NCBI GenBank assembly: GCA_019739295.1
Contig: JAHHDV010000003.1
Location: 36,842-100,841, forward strand
Reading direction: 5' to 3'
Source: Taibaiella sp.
Lineage (GTDB): Bacteria > Bacteroidota > Bacteroidia > Chitinophagales > Chitinophagaceae
DNA: 64,000 bases
Both the position numbers and the translations under genes were made by a program. Positions 20,806 through 31,872 of this stretch are shown one piece after another; position 1 is the first letter of the stretch; every line of letters starts with the position of its first letter. A model generated the notes under the pieces. The model saw only the letters and a list, made by a program, of their open reading frames with translations. It did no database searches and was not told the origin of the DNA.

Positions 20806-21570
20806 CTATTCCGAGAATACCATATCCACACTGATCTTTCTCCTGTGCCGGCTTACCCTGGCCTTTACCCGCCATATTTTATATAAATCGTATGTCACTG
20901 TAACGGACAATACAGCTACAATAGCAAAAAAACATCTTGTACTCAAATATCTGGTAGCAATAGGCGAATACCAGTCCTCCCGCGATGTAAGACAGCATAA
21001 TGGCAGCTAAAAGCTTTGCTTTGTCCGTCAGGGCTTTCTTCTGCCTGTATTTTTTTCTTGAGAAGCATAGATGCCAATACACCCAGGTCCGTAGTAGCTC
21101 CTGTAAGGTGCGTGGTTTTTACCTGGAAATTGGAAATGCAGGTGGTCAACCCATTTTGTAAACCCATGGAGAACAGCAATAAGGAGAGTAAAATTTCAGA
21201 CTCCAATAATGTCTCATTATAATAATAATTACAGTAGATACCTACGATAAGCAGGCATATGATTTCCAAAATCAATGGAATGGAATGAGCCAGGTAAGTG
21301 TTGTCCCGGAACAGGGAAATCACCATGTAAGTTGAAATAAAGCTTCCGAAAAAGTATAAAAACACCCAAAAGCCAACAAGCAAAAACTGCTGCCAGTTAC
21401 CGGAGGCCAATTCTGTGGAAAGAATAGCAAAATACCCCGTTACGTTTGATGAAAAAGACAAAAAATATAATGAAGGAGGCTACATTTACCATGCCTGCTG
21501 CCAATGCAGCCAATACCCCTAATTTTATATTATCTCCAAGAGTCCTGTTTGTACTATATTTTCTTAACAT
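20806..21570 (-). CDS. DUF1275 (YoaK-like) membrane protein, frameshifted three times
   Basis: Repaired, this is a 253-residue multi-helix membrane protein of the DUF1275 family: MLRKYSTNRTLG, a first helix with GVLAALAAGMVNV, the conserved SSNVTGYFAIL and TTHLTGATTDLGVLAS segments, and later helices with a basic tail. Three insertions break it: one in an A5 run at 21452-21456, one in the run of A residues near 21050, and one in A7 at 20926-20932. The family has no firm function. Its ATG lies 2 bases from the stop of the gene before it, so it is the last gene of a three-gene operon next to a two-component system. Confidence 0.78.
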
Positions 21571-21572
21571 AA

Positions 21573-22042
21573 CTATTTTCTTTCAAAAGTCAGTTTTGTA
21601 ATTCCTTTGACCTGTATATCGGTATGAAAATGAAGAACCATCTGATGGGGGCTGAGTTTCGATATGGTATATCTTTCGCACATGCCATCCTCATGCCTGA
21701 TCTCCAGTATGTCTCCCCTTCCTTTTATAGACCACCGGGCTGACTTCGTTACCTGGTTTGTAGAAAAAAGGAATCTGCCGTTTTCCAGGAATTTCCATTC
21801 TTCAGCAAAATGAAAAATAACGCCCTCCTGAGCAGGTATTTTATCTGTTTCTGAAATCGCATTGTCCACAAACTCCATATCATTTTCTGTAATATACCTT
21901 CTCATACTTCCATTGCTTTTCTGCCCATTCACCCAGGATGAGCTCTTCATAGTTTTCTATCCTTGATATTGTAAATGAATAAATGGCAATCACAGCGGTT
22001 ACACTCATAAGTATCATCAAAAGCCTTGCTATATTTTTTCAT
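21573..22042 (-). CDS. Lipocalin-like small exported or membrane-anchored protein, frameshifted
   Basis: After repair (155 residues) the protein starts MKNIARLLMILMSVTAVIAIYS, an N-terminal membrane helix or signal, followed by a beta-rich domain. WKYEK, WKFLENGRFLF, WSIKGRGDILEI and KGITKLTFERK alternate as in the lipocalin-like domains of Bacteroidota. Two one-base insertions are needed, in the A/T run at 22034-22039 and in a GG pair near 21905. Function is unknown; it sits between the stress-like gene and the DUF1275 gene in one operon. Confidence 0.55.
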
Positions 22043-22066
22043 ATTCTGTTTATTTTATTTATATCT

Positions 22067-22581
22067 TCAGGACATTATGATCTGACCAATTGGGCAGGCA
22101 TAAAAAATATCAGAAAGTCCTTCCTCCATCTTTTGATCACTGCTATATTTCCATAATATTTCCCTGGTCTGCAGACCAGACTTCTTAATAAGCGTCTTTA
22201 AGTCAAAACTTCTGTTATCTTTAAAAGAAAACTCATAATCTTTTGCAATCAGGATCTCATCTGAAAGACAACCCTTCTATAAAATTTACAAAAGCAGCCT
22301 TGTTCCACCCTGTAAAAAAGTTCCCTCCGGATAGCCCCTATCCTGCTATGAAAACTTATTTTTTAAGGATATATAATGCTTCTTCAAAGTCCTCATTGCA
22401 CAGACGATCTAATATTCTTGATTTTTTGTAGAATAATAGGCTGGAGATGGTATCAGACAGATGGTATCCATGAATAAATGAGATATCATATACCGAATCG
22501 GCCTGCTCCTGCAAAAAAGATTTTAAAAATATGCAATGAGGCTACTGAAAAATCTGTTGGTACAATAATTTTCTTTTTCAT
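22067..22581 (-). pseudogene. Universal-stress-like protein, five frame breaks (pseudogene or poor sequence)
   Basis: The gene opens MKKKIIVPTDFSVAS, the usual nucleotide-fold start of universal stress proteins. Removing one base at each of five places restores an unbroken chain of about 169 residues ending PIGQIIMS. I place these breaks near 22519, 22361, 22352, 22313 and 22266. Five breaks in 515 bases is more than elsewhere, so this could be a true pseudogene, though the codons between breaks look well kept. It is the first gene after a promoter with candidate regulator boxes. Confidence 0.45.
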
Positions 22582-22609
22582 GATAGTTTTGATTTATATT
22601 TTATAAAAG

Positions 22610-22617
22610 CAAAATTA
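22610..22617 (-). promoter_or_regulatory. Promoter -7 element for the stress-like/DUF1275 operon
   Basis: The minus strand reads TAATTTTG. No TTG lies at the -33 position, which suits a promoter that needs an activator. The ATG is 28 bases downstream. Confidence 0.5.
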
Positions 22618-22649
22618 TCTGCGCCCTTTTAGAACAGGCTAAGAAGAAA

Positions 22650-22697
22650 ATTAGATTTCAATTAGATTTTTGAACCAGAAATTAGAAAGGGATTAGA
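22650..22697 (-). promoter_or_regulatory. Two pairs of direct repeats, candidate response-regulator boxes
   Basis: On the plus strand ATTAGA occurs at 22650, 22661, 22681 and 22692; read on the minus strand the units are TTTCTAAT or AATCTAAT. Spacing within each pair is 11 bases and the pairs are 31 bases apart, so all four lie on one helix face. Direct repeats spaced by 11 are typical of OmpR/PhoB-type regulators, and one is encoded next door. The nearest unit lies about 46 bases before the predicted transcription start. Confidence 0.55.
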
Positions 22698-22825
22698 AAG
22701 GCTAAAGCTTTCTTAATCCATCCAGATATGACGGTAAAATAACCAGGTCAAAAGAGGAATATTGTACGGACTGGCAAATGATCAAGAAGTAACGGTATGT
22801 GATCAACCACCTCCCGATTTGTCTA

Positions 22826-24206
22826 TCATCGTGCAGGAAAGGCTAAAGGTAACTTTACTTTTACCGTTACACCTTTCTGATTCACGGACTGCACATCCAG
22901 AGTTCCCTTGTGCATAATAATGATATTTCTTGCCAACGGAAGGCCGATACCGTATCCTTTATAGGCAGATGTATTCGATGCCCGGAAAAAAGGATCATAA
23001 ATGTATTGAATCTCGTTGGAAGGTATACCAATTCCCTGATCCTTAATAATGACGACAATAGAACTTTCCGTAACACCTACGGAAATAATGACGATGTCAT
23101 TATCAGAATATTTACAGCCATTGAGTATCAGATTAGTAAAGGCAAGGTGCAGCATCTGGGCATTGCCGCTTACCTTTAGCTTATATGGATTGTCAGGCAG
23201 GAGGTCCAGATCAAATACTACTTTATTATCCCTGTTCAGCTTGTCTACCGTAGACTTTACCTCCCACAGGAGTTCGTCCAGTCTTATAATTTCGAACTTC
23301 TGCGCTTTACCATCAAAACCGGTCTGTGCCAGCATCAGCAAAGCCTGTGTCTTGCTGTCCAGCTTTTCTGCTTCTTCCATAATCACCTGAATCGTCTCTA
23401 TATATTCTTCCCTTGATCTTTCTTTGGAAAGACATACTTCCGACACACCCATAATAGCTGTGAGCGGTGTCCTTAGCTCATGAGATGCGTTGCTGATAAA
23501 ATTATTCTGGGTTTCAAATGAAGTCTCCAGCCTGTTGATCATATCATTAAATGTGGTAGCTAGCTTCAGGAGTTCTATATTATTCTCGGGAAGCTCGAGC
23601 CTCAGGTGCAGGTTTTCAGCACTGATCTGCCTGACTTTTTCCGAAATGGTACTTATCGGTTTAAAGACACTTCTTGAAAGATAAAAGTAAGTAATGACGG
23701 AAAACAGGACAATAGAGATAACCGCCAGAAAAGAAACTCTTTTCATATAAGCCTCGATCCGTTCAGCAACCTGATGTTCCGAAATGGTCAGGTAGACCAT
23801 ATTCCGGTCCCCGGCCTGTGCAATCATAGCAAAATAAAACTGTCCATCCCTGTAACCCTGGGCCGCTTCATCATCCAATACCCGGACGAGAAAATTCTTG
23901 GGCAGGTCAAGTGTATCTTCTATAGCCTGTATATTGAGATCCTCAGAAACCTGAAATCTGTAATCTCTTTCATTTTCCAGTTTTTTCTGAAAGACCTGTC
24001 AATACCTGGCTCAATGCATCTGATTCTTCACGATGCATATCATTATCCAGCTTTATGAGGATGCCGGTTCTGATTTTAATGGTCTTAAAATAATCTTGCC
24101 TGATGAAGTTAGAAGTAGCAATATATACCAGAACGCTGATTAAGGATATAACGAGCGCAAGCACCCCAAAAATTGTCAATAGTCTCCTGGATTGTCCGAA
24201 CTTCAT
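22826..24206 (-). CDS. Sensor histidine kinase of the OmpR-linked type, frameshifted
   Basis: A 459-residue inner-membrane kinase (repaired). It has a first helix at about 12-32, a periplasmic sensor of about 130 residues, a second helix (VSFLAVISIVLFSVITYFY), a HAMP region, the phospho-acceptor SHELRTPL, then the ATPase boxes NLILNGCKYS, DQGIGIP and GYGIGLPLAR. ATG at 24206 is preferred over GTG 24212. One extra base in a GG pair at 23995-23996 splits the frame within the sensor. It follows the response regulator by 7 bases and acts with it. The signal is unknown. Confidence 0.88.
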
Positions 24207-24213
24207 ATACACT

Positions 24214-24905
24214 TCAATTTGATGGTCTTAATACATACCCCATACCGATTACAGTATGTATCAACTTAGCACTGCCATTATCCAGTTTTTTTCCGCAGGT
24301 AATTCACATACACATCCACCACATTAGTGCTTAGGTTAAAATTCAAATCCCAGACATTCTCTAATATTTGCCCCCTGGAAAGGACCTTTTCTTTATTCTT
24401 TAAAAAGTAGAGCAATAACCTGTATTCAGTAGATGTAAGAGATATCCTGCGGCCCTCTCTTTCTACCGTCTTGGTCGTATTATTAAGGATTAAATCATCT
24501 ATTTCATATACTTCTTCATCAGAAAACCGTTCCACTGGCAGGGAGCTCTGTCCTTCTCAAAAGGCTTTTGATCCGGGCTATCAATTCGATAAATTTAAAT
24601 GGCTTTACAATATAATCATCCCCCCCGCTATTGAGGCCCAGCACCACATTTTCCGATGTTCCCAAAGCCGTCAGGAATAAAACAGGAACTACTTTATTTA
24701 CCTTTCTGATCTCTTTACACAAGTTGATACCATTCATGCCTGGCAGCATAATATCCAGAATGATCAAATCAAAACTGTGGGACCTGAATAGCTCCAGTCC
24801 TGTCTCTCCATCCATAGCGACCGTTAGCATATATCCCTGCTCAGTCAGGCCTTTATTGATAAAGGACACGACATGAGCTTCATCTTCCACTAAAAGTATT
24901 TTCAT
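24214..24905 (-). CDS. OmpR-family response regulator, frameshifted twice
   Basis: Repaired, the protein has 229 residues: a receiver domain with the acidic pocket VEDE, phospho-acceptor Asp in LIILDIMLPG and Lys in IVKPFKF, then a winged-helix DNA-binding domain (ISLTSTEYRLLLYFL, VDVYVNYLRKKL, GMGYVLRP). Two insertions break it: one G near 24536 between the domains, and one in T7 at 24286-24292 near the end. It is the first gene of the pair with the histidine kinase. The boxes at 22650-22697 are its most likely local target. Confidence 0.88.
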
Positions 24906-24924
24906 TGCTTAGCAAATTGAGTTA

Positions 24925-24932
24925 CAAATATA
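24925..24932 (-). promoter_or_regulatory. Promoter -7 element for the two-component genes
   Basis: The minus strand reads TATATTTG, 19 bases before the response-regulator ATG. Confidence 0.45.
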
Positions 24933-24977
24933 ACCGAAGTATCAACAACATCCATTGCAGCTCAAACATTCAACTAA

Positions 24978-26369
<1,392 letters not shown>

Positions 26370-26457
26370 TCTGAAGTGTTTGTTGCACAGGAAGCAATCT
26401 TACGCCCTGATAAATCGTTCCAGATAAGACTTGGCAAGTCATCATACAGGAAAATCT

Positions 26458-26491
26458 CGACGGCAGGAAGCAATCAATGCTTTTTCCGTCG
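26458..26491 (+). terminator. Terminator after eno
   Basis: A bipartite stem (CGACGG with CCGTCG, and inside it AAGCA with TGCTT) lies 88 bases past the eno stop and is followed by a T-rich stretch. Confidence 0.5.
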
Positions 26492-26543
26492 GGGTTCTTT
26501 CATTCTATAGGATATTTTAGATCCCGTCTTGGATAGGATACCC

Positions 26544-26551
26544 TAATTTTG
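26544..26551 (+). promoter_or_regulatory. Promoter -7 element for queG
   Basis: TAATTTTG, 22 bases before the queG ATG. Confidence 0.45.
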
Positions 26552-26573
26552 CAGCATTGACTGAATTGCAGCA

Positions 26574-27524
26574 ATGATTACCCAAAAGAATACCATACAG
26601 TATACGCAACTGATCAAATCCCGGGTTTCTGAACTGGGATTTGAATATTGTGGTATTGCCAAAGCAGGCTTCCTGGAAGACGATGCCCGGAGACTCGAAC
26701 AATGGCTCAGCAAAGATTACCATGGCAAGATGGCTTATATGGCTGATCATTTTGAGCTGAGAACAGATCCTACCCGGCTTGTCCCCGGCGCCAAAAGCGT
26801 GATCACCTTATTATATAATTATTATCCTGAGCAGCAGGCTGAAACCGACATAAAAGTTTCCAAGTATGCCTATGGAGAAGATTATCATGAGATTATCCGG
26901 CCGAAGCTCCGGAGCCTGCTCCAGTATATCAGCGAGCATATCGGGCAGGTAAACGGCAGGGGGTTTGTAGATTCTGCTCCTGTTCTCGAAAGGGCATGGG
27001 CACAAAAAAGCGGTCTGGGATGGATCGGAAAGAATGCGCACCTGATTCATAAGCAAACCGGTTCATTCTTTTTTATTGCTACGTTGATCATTGACCTGGA
27101 ACTGCAATATGATGATCCGTATGCCAAAGATTATTGCGGTACCTGTACCCGGTGTATAGATGCCTGTCCCACAGATGCCATTGTGGCCCCCACCGTTATA
27201 GATGGCAGCAGGTGTATCAGCTACCTCACGATCGAGCTTAAAGATGAACTGATGCCGCAGCAGTTTAAAGGCAAGCTGGATAACTGGATTTTCGGGTGTG
27301 ATGTATGCCAGGATGTCTGCCCTTGGAACAGCTTTGCCTCACCACAATCCAAAGAAGAGCTGAGGCCCAATCCCGCTTTACTTCAATTCGATATCAAAGA
27401 TTGGCTTCAGCTGGAAGAAGATACTTTCAAAACCCTTTTCAGGAATTCTCCCATCAAGCGAGCCAAATGGAAAGGATTGAAACGAAATGTACAGTTCATT
27501 CATTCCGGGCAGCGGAATGATTAA
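26574..27524 (+). CDS. queG: Epoxyqueuosine reductase
   Basis: QueG (316 residues) carries out the last step of queuosine formation in tRNA, reducing epoxyqueuosine with a cobalamin cofactor and two [4Fe-4S] clusters. The cluster ligands are visible in CGTCTRCIDACPTD and in CDVCQDVCPWN, and the N-terminal cobalamin-binding domain is complete. Start ATG 26574 follows a -7 element. Its last 4 bases overlap the end of the convergent CNNM gene. Confidence 0.95.
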   Translation: MITQKNTIQYTQLIKSRVSELGFEYCGIAKAGFLEDDARRLEQWLSKDYHGKMAYMADHFELRTDPTRLVPGAKSVITLLYNYYPEQQAETDIKVSKYAYGEDYHEIIRPKLRSLLQYISEHIGQVNGRGFVDSAPVLERAWAQKSGLGWIGKNAHLIHKQTGSFFFIATLIIDLELQYDDPYAKDYCGTCTRCIDACPTDAIVAPTVIDGSRCISYLTIELKDELMPQQFKGKLDNWIFGCDVCQDVCPWNSFASPQSKEELRPNPALLQFDIKDWLQLEEDTFKTLFRNSPIKRAKWKGLKRNVQFIHSGQRND

Positions 27525-28810
27525 TGGGATAGGATTTTCATCCTTACGGATTCGATCTTCGTAGCGGTCACCAGAAGTATTTCAAATTCGAATTTCCCGA
27601 TGATGATCTTCTGCTTCTGGACGGGGATGGATTCATGCCTGCTGATGATAAACCCGGAGAGTGTCTCCGAATCGGATTTGGGAATATTAAAACCATACTT
27701 TCCATTGAGGTAATCAATCTTCAATCTGCCTGAGAATACATATTCATTATCTGACAACTGCTTTTCCACCAGTTCTTCAGAATCATATTCATCCTTGATA
27801 TTGCCGAATATTTCCTCAAGGATATCATCCATGCTCACGAGACCCGAGGTTCCGCCAAATTCATCCACTACCAATGCGATGCTCTTCCTGTCCTTTGTGA
27901 AAATCCTTACCAGCTCCAGGGCCGACATAGTCTCCGGGACAGCCGGAAGCGGCAGCAGAACTTCATCTATGGATTTAGGATTGGTATTCATATCCAGATG
28001 ATGAACGTACCCGATGATATGATCCAGGTGTTTGTCATATACGACCACTTTGGACATCTTTGAAGTCAGGAACTTGGATTTCAGTTCATCGATACTGGCA
28101 TTCTTGCTGATCGCCAGGATTTCTGTCCTGGGTGTGATACAATTCCTCACCGCGATCTGGGTCAGGTCTATAGCGCCCCGGAAAAGCTTTTTATTCAGTT
28201 TTTCCAGTACATTATGTCCCTGGATGGATTGTCTGAAGAAGTTATACGGATTTATACCGGTAAATATCGGGGCATCTTTATTGATTCTCGCATTGAACAG
28301 GTATACCAGAATCATTTCGGATGTTTTCTTAAAAAACAGCATCAATGGGTTGAATACCTTGCTGAATCCGAATACCAGCCGGCTCAATCCATTCACTTTA
28401 TTTTCCGGCCTGTATTCAAAAATACTCCTGGCGATGAGCCTTTTACACAAATAAGTAAGCAGCAGCGCGACAATCCCTGTAAGGATCAGCAGCATATAAG
28501 GATACTGGGCAAAATAATGCCTGAACGTAGCAGGTATAAAGTCGAAGCGAAGCAGCCTCTGGTGTATGGTATAAAGCAGCAGCGTTACCAGGATCATGAT
28601 CAATGAAGAAACGGATGAGGTCGTCCTCCAGAATATATCCGGGTTATCCAGCAGCATTCCCAGGCTGCTGTTTCTTTTGAGTTTCTGATCCCTCTTCAGC
28701 TCCAGGGTCAGCGGATTCGAAGCCAGGAAAGAATATTCTACCCCGGCAAACAGGATGTAAAAAAATAACAAAACCAGAATGATACTTACAATGACCCAAA
28801 TTGTAACCAT
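27521..28810 (-). CDS. CNNM/CBS-domain membrane protein (HlyC/CorC family, GldE-like)
   Basis: This 429-residue protein has an N-terminal CNNM membrane domain with three or four helices, paired CBS domains (about 205-325, with the VRNCITPRTEI entry and LVVDEFGGTSGLVS motif) and a C-terminal CorC/HlyC domain. The family includes magnesium or cobalt efflux proteins and, in Bacteroidota, GldE of the gliding system. None of the usual gld neighbours is here, so a divalent-cation transporter is equally likely. The frame is intact. Confidence 0.85.
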   Translation of the reverse strand: MVTIWVIVSIILVLLFFYILFAGVEYSFLASNPLTLELKRDQKLKRNSSLGMLLDNPDIFWRTTSSVSSLIMILVTLLLYTIHQRLLRFDFIPATFRHYFAQYPYMLLILTGIVALLLTYLCKRLIARSIFEYRPENKVNGLSRLVFGFSKVFNPLMLFFKKTSEMILVYLFNARINKDAPIFTGINPYNFFRQSIQGHNVLEKLNKKLFRGAIDLTQIAVRNCITPRTEILAISKNASIDELKSKFLTSKMSKVVVYDKHLDHIIGYVHHLDMNTNPKSIDEVLLPLPAVPETMSALELVRIFTKDRKSIALVVDEFGGTSGLVSMDDILEEIFGNIKDEYDSEELVEKQLSDNEYVFSGRLKIDYLNGKYGFNIPKSDSETLSGFIISRHESIPVQKQKIIIGKFEFEILLVTATKIESVRMKILSH

Positions 28811-29133
28811 GCTCCAAAAATAAAGAAATTATGATAACATTTAGAAACTGATTAAAATTATAAGTTCTTTCCTGCTGCTCTTCGGAATGAACGGTAAGCC
28901 GGTCAGAAGTTCTGTCAGGAGAATAGGCAAAGTCCTGAAATTTTATCATCTTTCAGGCTTTAGAAACTGACCAAAAGTCAGTACCACACAATATTTCAGG
29001 ACATTTTAAAAGACAGTCCGCCATGGCATATAGATTGCATCTTTTAATATAATTCCAACAAAATTGTGAAATCTGAAGGCTAATTTTATTGGGAGATTGA
29101 TCCATTATCCATTTAAATTATTTCAATTCCATA
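28811..29133. other. Intergenic region upstream of clpB
   Basis: These 323 bases separate divergent genes. They hold a long direct repeat (28840-28857 and 28959-28976) and, near 29081, TAATTTTA, one base off the -7 consensus, which may drive clpB. I see no gene. Confidence 0.5.
28840..28976. repeat. 18-base direct repeat, 119 bases apart
   Basis: TTTAGAAACTGAttAAAA at 28840-28857 recurs as TTTAGAAACTGAccAAAA at 28959-28976. Each copy is preceded by a similar AT-rich stretch. It could be a regulator site for clpB or a remnant of local duplication. Confidence 0.45.
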
Positions 29134-31737
29134 ATGAACTTAAATACATTCACGATAAAAGCACAGGAAGTATTGCAGAAAGCACAGCAAATCGCTTTCT
29201 CTATGCAGAATCCTACTATTGAGACACAACATTTGCTTTCCGCATTGCTGGATGAGCAGGACGGTCCCATTCCCTATCTCTTAAAGAAAAGCAATGCCAA
29301 TATCAGGTTGCTGCAAACCAGGCTGGAGGAAAACCTTAATAAACTACCCCGCCTGACTACAGGAGAAGGGGGACAGAACCTGAGCCGGGATGCCAACAAT
29401 GCATTATTGAGATGTGACAATATTAAAAAGGAATTCAATGATGAGTTCGTCGTACCGGAGCATATCCTCATCGCATTAATCCGTGGTAATGATGACACGT
29501 CCAACATCCTGAAAGACGCCGGCCTTACGGAAAAAGCATTGAAAGCGGCGATCCTGGAACTGAGAAAAGGACAGACTGTGAACAGTCAGACATCAGAAGG
29601 CGCCCAGTTCAATTCATTGAGCAAATATGCGAAAAACCTCAACGAATTAGCTAAGGAGAACAAGCTGGATCCTGTGATCGGCCGGGATGAAGAGATCCGG
29701 AGAACCCTCCATATCCTTTCCAGAAGGAGCAAAAACAACCCCATCCTCGTAGGAGAGCCGGGAGTAGGTAAGACTGCTATTATAGAAGGGTTGGCCCACA
29801 GGATTATCAATGGCGATGTACCCGAAAATCTGAAATCCAAGATCATTTATTCCCTGGACATGGGTATGCTGATCGCAGGTGCCAAGTACAAAGGAGAATT
29901 TGAGGAAAGGCTGAAAGCAGTTATCAATGAAGTCACCAAAAGTGATGGAGCGATCATCCTGTTCATTGACGAGATCCATACCCTGGTAGGTGCCGGGGGA
30001 GGTACTGACGGTGCTATGGATGCGGCTAATATTTTAAAACCCGCATTAGCCAGGGGAGAACTCCGTGCCATAGGAGCCACTACCCTGAATGAATACCAGA
30101 AATATTTTGAGAAAGATAAGGCGCTCGAAAGAAGGTTCCAGAAAGTAATGATTGATGAACCTTCTGTAGAGGATGCCATATCCATCCTCAGGGGATTGAA
30201 AGACAGGTATGAAGCACATCACCACGTCTTGATCAAGGATGAAGCGATCATTGCAGCAGTGGAACTATCTGACAGATATATCACGGACAGGTACCTGCCG
30301 GATAAAGCTATCGACCTGATCGACGAATCTGCTGCCAAGCTGAAGTTAGAGATGAACTCTATGCCGGAAGAGCTGGATGAGCTGAACAGGAGAATTCGTC
30401 AGTTGGAGATCGAAAGAGAGGCGATCAAAAGAGAAAATGATGAAAGTAAAGTAGAAAGTCTGACAAAGGATATCGCTAACCTTATGGTAGAGAGAGATAC
30501 GATAATGGCGAGATGGAATGAAGAAAAAGAACTGCTGGAGAAAGTACAGACCGGCAAAAATCAGATCGAACAACTCAAACAGGAAGCTGAAAAAGCAGAA
30601 CGTGAAGGGGACTATGGTAAAGTAGCTGAAATTCGCTATGGTAAGATCAAAGAGCAGGAAGAACTGATCCAGGAGATGAATCAAAGCCTGGAAGCCATCT
30701 CGGAGAAAAGGTTACTGAAAGAAGAAGTAGATGCAGAGGACATCGCAGAAAATGTCGCGAAAGCTACCGGTATCCCTGTACAGCGCATGCTGCAATCCGA
30801 AAGAGAAAAGCTGCTGCACCTTGAGGATGAATTGCACAGGAGAGTAGTCGGACAGGAAGAAGCCATACAGGCAGTCTCTGATGCGATCCGGAGAAGCAGA
30901 GCCGGCCTGCACGATGAAAACAAGCCCATTGGCTCTTTTATCTTCTTAGGTACCACAGGTGTGGGTAAGACCGAACTGGCAAAAGCGCTGGCAGAAGTGC
31001 TCTTCAATGATGAATCTATGATGACCAGGATCGATATGAGTGAATACCAGGAGAAGCACAGTGTAAGCAGGTTAGTGGGTGCGCCTCCGGGCTATGTGGG
31101 TTACGATGAAGGAGGGCAACTGACTGAAGCGGTCAGGAGGAAACCTTACTCCGTTATCCTGTTCGACGAAATAGAAAAAGCACATCCTGATGTATTCAAT
31201 ACCCTGCTCCAGGTACTCGATGACGGAAGGCTTACAGATAACAAAGGCCGTGTAGTTAATTTCAAAAATACGCTGATCATTATGACCAGCAACCTGGGAG
31301 CACACATCATTCAGGAGAATTTTGATCTTTTGGATGAGCACAGCAACATCGAGGAAATTGTAGACAAAACCAAAGATCAGGTAATGGAGTTACTACGCCA
31401 GACCATGCGTCCCGAATTCCTCAACAGGATAGATGAAGTGATTATGTTCCATCCATTAATGAAAAATGAAATCAGGAAAATCATCCAGATCCAGCTGGAC
31501 CAATTGACAGCCAAGGTCAGGGAACAAGGTATCGAACTTAAATTTTCTGATTACGCACTGGATTACTTCGCAGAGCAGGGATTCGATCCCCAGTTCGGAG
31601 CCAGGCCATTGAAAAGGGTAATTCAAAAGGAACTGATTAACCTGCTCAGTAAGAAAATCATTGCCGGGGATATTGACAAATCCCAGGCCATATTGGTAGA
31701 TGTGTTCGACAGTGTGGTGGTATTGCGCAATGAGTAA
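29134..31737 (+). CDS. clpB: ATP-dependent disaggregase ClpB
   Basis: ClpB (867 residues) forms a hexameric ring that pulls polypeptides out of aggregates with DnaK. It has the N-domain (1-145), first ATPase with GEPGVGKT and [11 protein letters not shown], the coiled-coil middle domain (about 400-525) that marks ClpB rather than ClpA or ClpC, the second ATPase with GTTGVGKT and [12 protein letters not shown], and a C-terminal small domain. The frame is intact over 2.6 kb, unlike many neighbours. Regulation is probably by heat stress, though no known element is evident. Confidence 0.97.
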   Translation: MNLNTFTIKAQEVLQKAQQIAFSMQNPTIETQHLLSALLDEQDGPIPYLLKKSNANIRLLQTRLEENLNKLPRLTTGEGGQNLSRDANNALLRCDNIKKEFNDEFVVPEHILIALIRGNDDTSNILKDAGLTEKALKAAILELRKGQTVNSQTSEGAQFNSLSKYAKNLNELAKENKLDPVIGRDEEIRRTLHILSRRSKNNPILVGEPGVGKTAIIEGLAHRIINGDVPENLKSKIIYSLDMGMLIAGAKYKGEFEERLKAVINEVTKSDGAIILFIDEIHTLVGAGGGTDGAMDAANILKPALARGELRAIGATTLNEYQKYFEKDKALERRFQKVMIDEPSVEDAISILRGLKDRYEAHHHVLIKDEAIIAAVELSDRYITDRYLPDKAIDLIDESAAKLKLEMNSMPEELDELNRRIRQLEIEREAIKRENDESKVESLTKDIANLMVERDTIMARWNEEKELLEKVQTGKNQIEQLKQEAEKAEREGDYGKVAEIRYGKIKEQEELIQEMNQSLEAISEKRLLKEEVDAEDIAENVAKATGIPVQRMLQSEREKLLHLEDELHRRVVGQEEAIQAVSDAIRRSRAGLHDENKPIGSFIFLGTTGVGKTELAKALAEVLFNDESMMTRIDMSEYQEKHSVSRLVGAPPGYVGYDEGGQLTEAVRRKPYSVILFDEIEKAHPDVFNTLLQVLDDGRLTDNKGRVVNFKNTLIIMTSNLGAHIIQENFDLLDEHSNIEEIVDKTKDQVMELLRQTMRPEFLNRIDEVIMFHPLMKNEIRKIIQIQLDQLTAKVREQGIELKFSDYALDYFAEQGFDPQFGARPLKRVIQKELINLLSKKIIAGDIDKSQAILVDVFDSVVVLRNE

Positions 31738-31790
31738 CCTGAGCCTGGAGCCTGCATATGAATCAGCATATCTTTAAAGAATATATTATA

Positions 31791-31814
31791 ATAGCCGTTG
31801 TATACAACGGCTAT
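31791..31814 (+). terminator. Palindromic terminator after clpB
   Basis: A perfect 24-base palindrome (ATAGCCGTTGTA and its complement) is followed by ATTTCTTT. It lies between convergent genes and can act on both strands. Confidence 0.7.
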
Positions 31815-31872
31815 ATTTCTTTATGCTTTAAATGTAAATATCAGGCCTGAAGCTGATCACAACGTATAGGTC

